Below are positions 1-7,806 of a stretch of 64,000 nucleotides of DNA, in pieces. How positions within the stretch are numbered: position 1 is the first letter of the stretch; every line of letters starts with the position of its first letter. Under the pieces are notes generated by a model. The model was given only the letters and a program-made list of their open reading frames with translations, was not told the DNA's origin and made no database searches. Where the stretch lies: NCBI RefSeq assembly GCF_030382115.1, contig NZ_JAUDRJ010000003.1, forward strand, positions 4,566,713-4,630,712, read 5' to 3'. The DNA comes from Nostoc sp. GT001 (GTDB lineage: Bacteria; Cyanobacteriota; Cyanobacteriia; Cyanobacteriales; Nostocaceae). The position numbers and the translations under genes were made by a program.

Positions 1-66
1 TAGCATTTCCAGCCTCTGGCTGGAAACGAGGTTTGAAAGGAGTTTTAACCTTAAGTTGACACCAAT
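1..66. mobile_element. Right end of an inverted-repeat element (partial)
   Basis: Positions 51-66 read TTAAGTTGACACCAAT, identical to the right terminal repeat of the 205-bp element at 48285-48489. Just before it, positions 7-25 form a perfect 8-bp hairpin (TTCCAGCC, loop TCT, GGCTGGAA). The left part of the element would lie outside the window. Membership of the same family is inferred from the 16-bp identity only; the interiors cannot be compared. Confidence 0.45.
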
Positions 67-206
67 GAGCAATGCTGTGCCCTTATGACAGATAGTTCAA
101 ATACATGAAAATTGCTGTAATTCAGATAAACGATCGCAAACTAGGGTTGTCGGTAGCCACTGACCAGAAATGTTATGCCAATATTTGAAGAATCAAGAAT
201 TAATAG

Positions 207-689
207 ATGATTGAAATTTTTGAAGCAGACCTGAGTATGCCTGCTCATGCGGACGCTATGGTTCAATTAATGGATGAGTATGCGCTCGACCCGATGGGTG
301 GTGGTAAAGGTTTGTCGGACTACGTTAAAGCAAATCTCTCAGCAGAGCTTGCAAAAAGAAAAGCGGCTCATGTAATTCTTGCGTTTGTCGATGCCGAACC
401 CGCAGGGCTTGTTGTCTGCTTAGAAGGATTCTCTACGTTCGCGTGTAAGCCATTACTTAATATTCACGATGTCATCGTTGCTTTACCCTACCGTGGTAGA
501 GGCTTGTCCAAACTGCTGCTACAGAAAGCGGAGGAGATCGCGTTTGATTTGGGTTGCTGCAAACTCACGCTAGAGGTACTGGAAGGAAATCATGTTGCCC
601 AGTCAGCATACAAGGCGTGCGGATTCAGTGGTTATGAGCTAAATCCCCAGATGGGCAAGGCATTATTTTGGGAGAAGAAACTAGGATAG
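207..689 (+). CDS. GNAT-family N-acetyltransferase
   Basis: A 160-residue protein of normal single-domain GNAT length. The acetyl-CoA-binding signature R/Q-x-x-G-x-G/A is seen as RGRGLSKLLL near residue 96, after a strand with hydrophobic pattern (HDVIVALP), and the C-terminal part has the usual N-x-x-A-x-x-x-Y-x-x-x-G-F motif (NHVAQSAYKACGF). It should transfer an acetyl group from acetyl-CoA to an amine; the substrate cannot be told from sequence. It stands alone, next to the end of an inverted-repeat element and facing the 3' end of the CIS operon, so no operon partner helps with function. Confidence 0.85.
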   Translation: MIEIFEADLSMPAHADAMVQLMDEYALDPMGGGKGLSDYVKANLSAELAKRKAAHVILAFVDAEPAGLVVCLEGFSTFACKPLLNIHDVIVALPYRGRGLSKLLLQKAEEIAFDLGCCKLTLEVLEGNHVAQSAYKACGFSGYELNPQMGKALFWEKKLG

Positions 690-795
690 GTGACTGATGA
701 GGAGAAAAGTCCTGAAAGCAGATTGATTATTAATCCTGACAAAATTTCGGATAAAGTTCCAACTCTCCTCTCCCTCATATTCTCTACTTCTCCAA

Positions 796-1293
796 TTAGC
801 CGCCAATCAAAACAGTAGGATTACCTTTGATAATTTTATTCGGTGGCCCTAATGCTTCTAAAACAGTGTCCCCCATCCGAGATGCAGGTAGATTGTTAAT
901 TAACACAGTCTGACTACCGTCAATCACAACCCCAGGGCCGTGAGGAGGGACAGGCAATGGTGTCGCGCAATTATGAATATCAGCACCGGCTGCTGCTGCT
1001 GCGATCGCACTACCCATAGTAGCAGCTGCCGTTGTCTTTGTAGTTTGTTCAGCAGCTAAAGCAGCAGGCGCGCCTGGCGTACCAGCCGCCGCTAGGGTAG
1101 CAGCCTCAGCCGTTTTGATAGCTATATCAGAAGATGTTTTAGCAGACTGCAAACCTGGTACTGCTGCTGCAAGCACACCCCGCCACGCAGGTAAAGACCC
1201 AATCAACACATTCGGACTACCCGGCCCTCCTGTTAAAACTGGGGGTAAGGGGTGCGCCACATTGTCGGTAATTCTTGCTGCTGGTCTACCCAT
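796..1293 (-). CDS. PAAR-domain spike-tip protein
   Basis: About 165 residues. PAAR proteins cap the VgrG/gp5 spike of contractile injection systems and type VI secretion with a sharp metal-binding tip. The N-terminus (GRPAARITDNVAHPLPP) and C-terminus (HNC near the start of the second half, HGPGVV, GSQTVLINNLPASRMGD) show two PAAR-type segments separated by an Ala-rich stretch of about 60 residues. The ATG at 1293 is chosen over the GTG one codon upstream because GGGAGG lies at good spacing before it. It is the last gene of the leftward CIS operon, directly after vgrG, the usual order for spike and tip. Family call is firm; whether it carries cargo is unknown. Confidence 0.88.
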   Translation of the reverse strand: MGRPAARITDNVAHPLPPVLTGGPGSPNVLIGSLPAWRGVLAAAVPGLQSAKTSSDIAIKTAEAATLAAAGTPGAPAALAAEQTTKTTAAATMGSAIAAAAAGADIHNCATPLPVPPHGPGVVIDGSQTVLINNLPASRMGDTVLEALGPPNKIIKGNPTVLIGG

Positions 1294-1334
1294 CACAACC
1301 TCCCATAGTCTTTTTAATTAACTGTTTTCGTCAA

Positions 1335-1390
1335 AAATTACGAATTACGAACTTGTACTGAGCGAAGTCGAAGTATTACGAATTAATTAA
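1335..1390. repeat. ATTACGA heptamer repeat block
   Basis: Short tandem ATTACGA-type heptamers interrupted by a TGAGCGAAGTCGAAG segment fill the gap between the PAAR and vgrG genes. The same heptamer occurs at 21115-21180 and 49798-49835. This resembles the short tandemly repeated repetitive sequences known from Nostoc/Anabaena. Confidence 0.6.
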
Positions 1391-3116
1391 GTCGAATCAA
1401 CGCACCTTTAACTGTAATCGTACCCTTGGCTGAAATGTCTATATTTCCAACAGCATCCAATGACAGATTACCTTTTGACTCCACTGAAACAGATTTACCC
1501 ATGTCGTCCATTTTGATTCTATGACCGCCTTTAGTTTCAATCTCTATACACCTTTGACTATCATTGAGATATATTTTGTGACCGTATTCAGTTTCTACAC
1601 GAATACCTTTTTTACTACTTCCTTTATCTTCTTCAACAAATTGTAGAGTATGACCTACACGGGTTTTAATGGTGCGTAATCTTACACCACTTGTAACTGA
1701 ATCCCTTACTTTTTCTGGTGGTGCATCCTTGCCATTCCATACTCCGCCAATAACGTAGGGACGGTGGATATCGCCATGCTCAAAACCTACTAAAACTTCA
1801 TCGTTTACCTCTGGTAAACAGTCAAAACCTCTATTTTGGCCTGCTCCCACAGCTACAACTCTCGCCCAGTCACTTGTATGTTCTTCTGTGAGCGTGGGAA
1901 ACTTAACCTTCACCCTACCCCATGCCTCTGGGTCTTTGTTATCAGTGACAATTCCGACTAATAAAGTCTCAGATGGTTGGAGACGTTTTTCTGGAGATAG
2001 AGTTGTGAATAAGCTACCAGAACGTAGTCCCCGCACGCTGAAATAAGTTTCATAAACGCGCTGACTGAAGAAATGGCGGGTTTCTGTAACATAATACTTA
2101 CCACTATAGCGATCGCCCATACCCTCAAGATTAATAACCCGTCCAGGACGAATCTCAGGATTCCCTTCTGCTTTGGCATCTGCATAAACAAATTCTCCCC
2201 CTAGTTCATCACACAAAGCCTGAGCCATTGTGTCTGCTTGTTTTTTACTGGCAACAGGTTTATCTACAACAATCATTTTGGGAGACTTAAGATTAGAAAA
2301 TGCATTACTAGTACTACTTCCTAGCCGATTACCTGTCTCGGTTATTTGCTTTTCTTTCTTGGCGGTTCCACTAATTAATTTTTTCTGGGTATAGTCCCAG
2401 GCGCGTACTTCTACAGAACTTATCTGTTCAGCACTAGTAACGCGGGTACTAAATTTATTAATATCAACTAGCCATTTTAATGATAAAGATCCCTGAGTTT
2501 TTGGTTTGCAAAAATTGACTTTTTCCTCTGTAATAAATAACTCAAAACCAATGCGGGCAGCCCTTTCTCGCAAAAACTCCATATTGGTTTGATTTTCTTG
2601 AAAGACATACTTATGAACTTCACCAGTTGCCTCTATATTGCCAAGCTTTATGCCTACTTCTTTAACTATTTGCTTGACTATATCGCTATCAGTTTTATTT
2701 AAAAAAGAACGATTATAACGACCTCTGTGCAGACGATGAGAAATATCATAACCGCGAACAATGATATCAGCTTCAGATTTTTCATTGAAGTTAACTTCCA
2801 TCGCTGTAATTTCGCCTTCAATGAGGAATTCTCCTACTTCTTCTTGGAAGTTATTATCTAGAGTCGTACTAGAAGTAAAACCCAATTTCACTTTTTTCCC
2901 AATTTTAAATAAAGGCTCATGTCGCCAAGCTTTGTTTTCTGGTCGGTCAGATGCGGGAATATAGCTATTATGGATTACTAGCGTAAACATAGCTGGTAAA
3001 TGAAGGCTTTCTTCGATTGTGATTTGCAACAAATCCTTCATTAATTCAGGAGAAGCTTGTTTTCCATCTATTTGTATTTTAGGTTCGCTTAAATAAAGAC
3101 TTTTTTTTGCAGGCAT
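1383..3116 (-). CDS. VgrG / gpD-gp5-like CIS spike protein
   Basis: A 577-residue spike (Afp8/VgrG type). The first ~330 residues match the gpD/gp27-like hub, including FLRERAARIGFELF. An OB-fold gp5-like domain follows (LLVGIVTDNKDPEAWGRVKV, then DWARVV, GFEHGDIHRPYVIGGVWNG). The last ~90 residues are a repetitive beta-prism needle (VESKGNLSLDAVGNIDISAKG). The protein would form the trimeric spike on which the PAAR protein sits. The start at 3116 (MPAKKSLYLSEPKIQI) is preferred over an upstream in-frame ATG because the extra 21 residues are unlike the family. Operon order before it: CIS-tube/Afp7-like gene; after it: PAAR gene. Confidence 0.9.
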   Translation of the reverse strand: MPAKKSLYLSEPKIQIDGKQASPELMKDLLQITIEESLHLPAMFTLVIHNSYIPASDRPENKAWRHEPLFKIGKKVKLGFTSSTTLDNNFQEEVGEFLIEGEITAMEVNFNEKSEADIIVRGYDISHRLHRGRYNRSFLNKTDSDIVKQIVKEVGIKLGNIEATGEVHKYVFQENQTNMEFLRERAARIGFELFITEEKVNFCKPKTQGSLSLKWLVDINKFSTRVTSAEQISSVEVRAWDYTQKKLISGTAKKEKQITETGNRLGSSTSNAFSNLKSPKMIVVDKPVASKKQADTMAQALCDELGGEFVYADAKAEGNPEIRPGRVINLEGMGDRYSGKYYVTETRHFFSQRVYETYFSVRGLRSGSLFTTLSPEKRLQPSETLLVGIVTDNKDPEAWGRVKVKFPTLTEEHTSDWARVVAVGAGQNRGFDCLPEVNDEVLVGFEHGDIHRPYVIGGVWNGKDAPPEKVRDSVTSGVRLRTIKTRVGHTLQFVEEDKGSSKKGIRVETEYGHKIYLNDSQRCIEIETKGGHRIKMDDMGKSVSVESKGNLSLDAVGNIDISAKGTITVKGALIRLN

Positions 3117-3166
3117 AACTATTACTTTATAAATTATGGAATGTTCAGTAACACCTCTTTGGCTAA

Positions 3167-3186
3167 AGACGCGATTCATCGCGTCT
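3167..3186. repeat. Short palindrome AGACGCGAT-TC-ATCGCGTCT
   Basis: A perfect 9-bp hairpin with a 2-base loop, followed by CTACAAATGG. It sits between vgrG and the Afp7-like gene and is a typical dispersed Nostoc repeat. It has no T-run, so it is not called a terminator. Confidence 0.6.
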
Positions 3187-3232
3187 CTACAAATGGTCTA
3201 TTTGTCGCATTCTTTTTTCAAATTGGTATTAC

Positions 3233-3796
3233 TTATTTTGTTTTACTCAGTGTTTGTCCTTTTGGATCTCCCGCACGAGCATCGCCTGTAGAAGCAGATT
3301 CACGTCCTCCAGGAAGGTTATTCTTATCTACTTCTTGCAAGGCTATATCTACCAGTGCCCTTACTGGTGTACCATCACTCAAAAACATATTTAAAGTGTA
3401 GGTTAAACTCGTGATTACACAATAAAAATACTCGTTTCCCCACGTAAATATATAAACAGGTGGTCGCTTGTCAGTTGCTTTACTGATAGTTTCTACACCT
3501 TTTTTAATATTATCTATATATTTCTTCATCACCGATTCTTTTGTTTCATAAGTATCATAAAGTAACTGTTTGAGCGTAAATTTGTAAGGTTCAACGCCAG
3601 AAAAGTTTACTTTCGGAAGTAGAGTAGTTCCTCTATTACCATCCTTACTTTCCCACTTAACAGTCCGAGCGAAAGTAATATCTGTAGGATTAAACATTAA
3701 TTCAATATCTGGCGCTTCACCGTTATAAGCTACAAGTTTGGCTTTCTCAAGTTGCGGTTGACGCTTTTGAATAACAATAATTGCTGGACTTGCCAT
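3233..3796 (-). CDS. CIS tube / Afp7-like baseplate protein
   Basis: A 187-residue protein of the contractile injection system tube/Afp7 type (related to T4 gp53, often LysM-tailed). Recognisable elements are the N-terminal KAKLVAYNGEAPDIELMFNP followed by F-x-R-x-V-x-W, and the C-terminal YFYCVITSLTYTLNMFLSDG then PVRALVDIALQE. This protein links the inner tube to the spike hub at the baseplate. It lies immediately upstream of vgrG, as in other CIS loci. Its tail after about residue 160 is short and polar, so the LysM domain seen in many homologues is absent. Family recognised from pattern, not by search. Confidence 0.8.
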   Translation of the reverse strand: MASPAIIVIQKRQPQLEKAKLVAYNGEAPDIELMFNPTDITFARTVKWESKDGNRGTTLLPKVNFSGVEPYKFTLKQLLYDTYETKESVMKKYIDNIKKGVETISKATDKRPPVYIFTWGNEYFYCVITSLTYTLNMFLSDGTPVRALVDIALQEVDKNNLPGGRESASTGDARAGDPKGQTLSKTK

Positions 3797-3833
3797 TTGA
3801 ATATTCTCCTAAAATTAATTCTTGAATACAAAT

Positions 3834-6824
3834 TTACCAAGGTAATCTACCAGAGGAACCACCATGACGTTCTCGCTCAATTTCTATCCGTTGTCGTAAT
3901 CTGCTATAAACTTCACGAGCTAGAGCTTCAAGATCGGCTGTATCATCTTTATCATCTTCTTGAGAAAATGAGGATGCGCTCTCTATCGTCTCAGTTACTG
4001 GTGCTATTTCTCTAGATATGTCGGGTGGAGTAACTTCTCCGCCATCAGCAAAGCCTCTAGCTGAAGGAAGATGTTTAGCAAAAACTTGTGGTGATTCTGA
4101 AGCATGAGAAAATTCATGATTTTGGCTATTAGATTCTCCATCATTAAAATTAAAGCTAGTGAATTCATCATCATTTCCATTTAGCAAATCTTCCACACTT
4201 GACCATTGAGAAGGTGTATTTGACCATTGGGAAGATGTATTCGTGGTAGAATTTGCTTTTCGGAAAATCAGGGGAGGTGATGAGTATTGGGGTGAGGATT
4301 CACCTACATCAATTGTTTCATTGTGAAGGGTATGAATCTCTGGAGAATTGAGAATAGAAAGTTTCTGTTTATTAATATTCAATCCCAAGGAAGAAGGAAT
4401 TAAAGAATTGGATATCTTAGGTGAATCAGTCTCAGCGCTTTTTAGTTGTAATGAAGTGTCTGAAAAAGAATCGACTTTAGTCGGAGTCTCTGGAGAAGTT
4501 TCTTCTTCTGGTTCTGTGGGATTGGATGTCTGTAAACTTGGAAGGATAATATCGTGCGGTGTTCCACCCGTATTGATGTGATGTAGTAGGGGTAGATTCT
4601 TCTGTGCATCTCTAGTATTAATCACAAACTCCCCAGGTGTAAGCATTGCGGGTACTGTATCTGAGGGTGCTATCTGCTGACGATTTTCAACACGGGAATC
4701 TGTTACGTGGCCACCAGTAGCATAACCTTTAGGCGCTGGCAAATTTTCTGCGATCGCATTTTGCTCAATTTGAGGTAGTGTGTTTACCTCATTTTGTGGG
4801 GAGGTGAGATTATCTGAGGTATCAACAAAGGTTAATATTTCAGGATTTTCTTCATTTGTTACCGCAGAGGTAAATTCTGATTCTACTATTTGTTCATTGT
4901 CAATAATTTCCCTGAAAATACTTGCATTTTCAACAATCTCAGGCGATGTAGCGGAAAATGGTGCGATCGCAGTTTCACTAATCTCTGATGATATAGCGGT
5001 AATTGTTGGTATTTCAACAATCTCAGATGATGTCGCGGTAAGTGGTGCGATCGCTGTTTCATCAATCTCACGCGATATGGTACTAACTACTGGTGTTTCA
5101 ACAATCTCAGGTGATGTGGCGGTAATTGTTGGTGTTTCAACAATCTCAGATGATGTAGCGCTAATTGGTGCGATCGCACTTTCACTAATCTCTGATGATG
5201 TAGGAGTAATTATTGGTGTTTTAATAATTTCAGGTGATGTAGTCAGAAGTGGTGCGATCGCACTTTCACCAATCTCAGGTGATGTAGGAGTAATTATTGG
5301 TGTTTTAATAATTTCAGGTGATGTAGTCAGAAGTGGTGCGATCGCAGTTTCACCAATCTCAGGTGATGTGGCCGTAATTGTTGGTGTTTTAATAATTTCA
5401 GGTGATGTAGTCAGAAGTGGTACGATCGCAGTTTCACCAATCTCAGGTGATGTTGTACTAATTGCTGGTATTTCAACAATTTCAGGTGATGTAGTCAGAA
5501 GTGGTGCGATCGCAGTTTCACCAATCTCAGGTGATGTGGCCGTAATTGTTGGTGTTTTAATAATTTCAGGTGATGTAGTCAGAAGTGGTGCAATCGCACT
5601 TTCACCAATCTCAGGTGATGTGGCGGTAATTGTTGGTGTTTTAATAATTTCAGGTGATGTAGTCAGAAGTGGTGCGATCGCAGTTTCACCAATCTCAGGT
5701 GATGTGGCGGTAAGTGGTGCGATCGCAGTTTCACCAATTTCAGTTAATGTAGGAGTAATTGTTGGTATTTCAACAATCTCAGGTGGTACTAAAATGGGCT
5801 GACTTTCTGTAAACTCGCTATTAGTACTCTCAGGATAGCTGTCACGTTGTAGTGAAGTCAGATTTGCTGAGATATCTGAGACATTAACCACCATAGCAGA
5901 CTGTGACTCTGAAATTACTAACGCTTCATTATTATCAGAGTTTCTGAATAAATTAGGTGTGTCTTCAATATTGGCTAAGGTAGGTGTTAACTGAACAGGT
6001 ATACTCGCTGGAGATTCATTTGAAACATTGGAATCAATTTCTTGTTGTAGTGCAATAGGATTTTTTGCAACTGAAGACTCAGAATTAGGTACAGCAATAT
6101 GATCTCTTGCAGTATTTTCATCATTCGCAAAAGGATGGAGTAAAGTAGGTGCATCATCAAGATCGGGTGAGGTAAGCGCTGACGGCAAAGCTAGAGAATC
6201 ATCAACGACAGCCTTATCCAGTTGCAATGTGGGTATTGCCAAATTAGCCTCAACAGACAGAGGATCATCTGATGTTAATAAGCTATTTTCATGACTATTA
6301 ATATTAACATCGCTTTGAACACTATTCTTAGCCACAGATGATTTAACTGCTTTTTTGGATTTGGATTTCTTCTCAAGTGGCTTTTGAGATTTATTTCTTT
6401 TTTTTGATTTAGATTTATCTTTAATATTTAGTTGTTGTGAGGTATCATCACTCGTTTTTTTATCAATCCGATTTGGCAGTATCTCTGGATTACTGTCTTT
6501 TACTAATTCATTATTATTAACATGACTATTTTCTGAGAGAGCTATTGAATCAAAAAAATCAGATTCAAGCAATGGCAAATCACTATTTATATCTTGATTA
6601 TCCCAACCTATTAATGGTTGTATCGATGCTTCATGTTCACGAGATAAGAAAATTTTAGAGGATTTAACTAATGGTAGTTTAGTTTGTATGGGACTAAGAA
6701 AATTACTTCGTGAATGCAGAGAATGAGACTGTTTTCTCAATGCCATTCTATCAGAAGTAGATAATGATGATATTATTCCCAAGGGATGAATATTGTTTCC
6801 TAGTGGAGATTGAATAATTTGCAT
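3834..6824 (-). CDS. Repeat-rich CIS protein with tape-measure-like motif
   Basis: A 996-residue, Ser/Thr/Glu/Pro/Ile-rich and probably disordered protein. Roughly residues 345-635 are about ten imperfect copies of a 28-residue unit built from TSPEIGETAIAPLLT plus TSPEIIKTPTITA. After the repeats comes GYATGGHVT and then DTVPAMLTPGEFVINTRDAQ, a motif common near the C-terminus of phage tail tape-measure proteins. A second GFADGGEVT occurs near residue 910. The last 35 residues (AREVYSRLRQRIEIERERHG, ending GRLPW) resemble the end of the 79-aa protein that opens this operon. A Lys/Ser-rich segment lies near residues 135-165. It is placed between the tube and Afp7-like genes; a ruler or tether role is inferred only. 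Confidence 0.65.
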   Translation of the reverse strand: MQIIQSPLGNNIHPLGIISSLSTSDRMALRKQSHSLHSRSNFLSPIQTKLPLVKSSKIFLSREHEASIQPLIGWDNQDINSDLPLLESDFFDSIALSENSHVNNNELVKDSNPEILPNRIDKKTSDDTSQQLNIKDKSKSKKRNKSQKPLEKKSKSKKAVKSSVAKNSVQSDVNINSHENSLLTSDDPLSVEANLAIPTLQLDKAVVDDSLALPSALTSPDLDDAPTLLHPFANDENTARDHIAVPNSESSVAKNPIALQQEIDSNVSNESPASIPVQLTPTLANIEDTPNLFRNSDNNEALVISESQSAMVVNVSDISANLTSLQRDSYPESTNSEFTESQPILVPPEIVEIPTITPTLTEIGETAIAPLTATSPEIGETAIAPLLTTSPEIIKTPTITATSPEIGESAIAPLLTTSPEIIKTPTITATSPEIGETAIAPLLTTSPEIVEIPAISTTSPEIGETAIVPLLTTSPEIIKTPTITATSPEIGETAIAPLLTTSPEIIKTPIITPTSPEIGESAIAPLLTTSPEIIKTPIITPTSSEISESAIAPISATSSEIVETPTITATSPEIVETPVVSTISREIDETAIAPLTATSSEIVEIPTITAISSEISETAIAPFSATSPEIVENASIFREIIDNEQIVESEFTSAVTNEENPEILTFVDTSDNLTSPQNEVNTLPQIEQNAIAENLPAPKGYATGGHVTDSRVENRQQIAPSDTVPAMLTPGEFVINTRDAQKNLPLLHHINTGGTPHDIILPSLQTSNPTEPEEETSPETPTKVDSFSDTSLQLKSAETDSPKISNSLIPSSLGLNINKQKLSILNSPEIHTLHNETIDVGESSPQYSSPPLIFRKANSTTNTSSQWSNTPSQWSSVEDLLNGNDDEFTSFNFNDGESNSQNHEFSHASESPQVFAKHLPSARGFADGGEVTPPDISREIAPVTETIESASSFSQEDDKDDTADLEALAREVYSRLRQRIEIERERHGGSSGRLPW
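4930..5790. repeat. 84-bp tandem repeat inside the 996-aa gene
   Basis: About ten imperfect copies of an 84-bp unit that encodes 28 residues on the minus strand. Many copies contain GCGATCGC or one-base variants, and the central copies are almost identical, suggesting recent expansion. The unit is a multiple of three, so copy-number change would alter protein length without breaking the frame. Confidence 0.85.
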
Positions 6825-6847
6825 AGTTATCGTTGAAAAATAGCCAT

Positions 6848-7373
6848 TTAGCTAGAAACGAAATATCCACTTTTTTGATTCCGTTGTACAGCAGTGCCTC
6901 CTCCTGTAGACCTTGCAACTTGTAAACCTTCATAAGCTAAAGTTAATTCTTCAATGGCAACAGCCTTACCATCTGCTTGGAGTGCAGGTGTTTTCCAGGT
7001 TATAGGAATAGCACCAATCAAAGTCCAACTCATCATCGTTTCACCAAGCTTGATTGAAAATCAGAATATTGACATTACGTCGAGATGTTTTCTTTTTTTC
7101 ATCAAAAACTGCATTCATCCAGTTCCAAAAACCTGGATGATCGGTAACTCCACGTTTAAGAGTTATGTCTGCAAATTCTGTATGACCTAAATAAATTCTT
7201 TGTTGGTCGTTGACACCACCTTCCTGAAACACATTTTTCTTAATTTGAATACTTAATCCTGTACATTCCGCAAAAGATGCAGCAATAGAACTGTCTATTT
7301 CTACGTAGAAACGATTAGTAGTAACATAATTTAATTCGTGAGTAATATTGCCGTTATTAGCGCCTGTAGCCAT
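6848..7373 (-). pseudogene. gp19-like CIS inner tube protein, frameshifted
   Basis: Two adjoining minus-strand reading frames together make one T4 gp19/Afp1-type tube protein of about 174 residues. The N-terminal part (HELNYVTTNRFYVEID, FAECTGLSIQI, EFADITLKRGVTDHPGFWNW) ends at a TGA at 7041. The missing C-terminal part (SWTLIGAIPITWKTP, VAIEELTLAYEGL) continues in another frame. Removing one T in AGCTTGGTGAAACG near 7047-7051 restores FNQ-A-GET-MMSW, the expected continuation. The start at 7373 has an AAAGG site and overlaps the upstream stop (TGATG). It may be a real mutation, a sequencing error or, less likely, recoding. As read, no full tube protein is made. Confidence 0.82.
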
Positions 7374-7612
7374 CACAACCACCTTTGAGAATTATAATTA
7401 CCGAGTCTTTCGCGCTGCGATCGCAAGTCTTCTAGTAAAAGTTTATATACGCGTTCTGCGAGTTCGTTCAGCAGCAGTGAGTTGTTGAGATATTTACTTG
7501 CCGTTTTAGCCGCCTTCCTAGCATCAGAAGTCACTGAAACTCCTGCGTAGCCAGCAGTACCACCAACATCTCCATCGAACGTGAAAAGATTTTGTTGCTG
7601 ATTTGAGTCCAT
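7373..7612 (-). CDS. Small CIS-operon protein, function unknown
   Basis: A 79-residue protein, first gene of the leftward CIS operon, translationally coupled to the tube gene by a TGATG overlap. The N-terminal half is polar and Gly/Ala-rich (FDGDVGGTAGYAGV); the C-terminal half is a likely amphipathic helix (LNELAERVYKLLLEDLRSQ) ending RERLGNYNSQRWL. The last ~33 residues resemble the extreme C-terminus of the 996-aa protein of the same operon, which suggests a shared docking segment. I do not recognise a named family with certainty; a link to CIS assembly is inferred from position. Confidence 0.7.
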   Translation of the reverse strand: MDSNQQQNLFTFDGDVGGTAGYAGVSVTSDARKAAKTASKYLNNSLLLNELAERVYKLLLEDLRSQRERLGNYNSQRWL

Positions 7613-7697
7613 AAATTAAAAAACTCTCCCTAAATCCAGGCTAAAGGTACTGCATCAGAATCAAAAGTAGCCAAAAGTCGAACTTAAGTTTTTATCT

Positions 7698-7747
7698 AAA
7701 TTTAGACTTTCGACAAATTGTGTTGTGAGTGCGATCGCAGTATTCTA
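7698..7747 (+). promoter_or_regulatory. Upstream region of the first DUF4157-type gene (duplicated)
   Basis: The segment TTTAGACTTTCGA...AAATTG...AGTGCGATCGC...TCT upstream of the 7807 gene is closely repeated at 9108-9158 upstream of the paralogue at 9220. Conservation of the non-coding stretch implies that promoter and gene were duplicated together. No exact -35/-10 is claimed. Confidence 0.45.
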
Positions 7748-7806
7748 GATTGTTAGTAAGAGCAAAATATTTATCTAGCTACTGCTTGGGCAACCAGGAA
7801 AAGAAA

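Noticed and set aside
4780..5802. Long plus-strand frame opposite the 996-aa gene
   Set aside because: It exists only because the 84-bp repeat is open on both strands; composition is monotonous (ISGDV repeats) and it has no ribosome site or family match.
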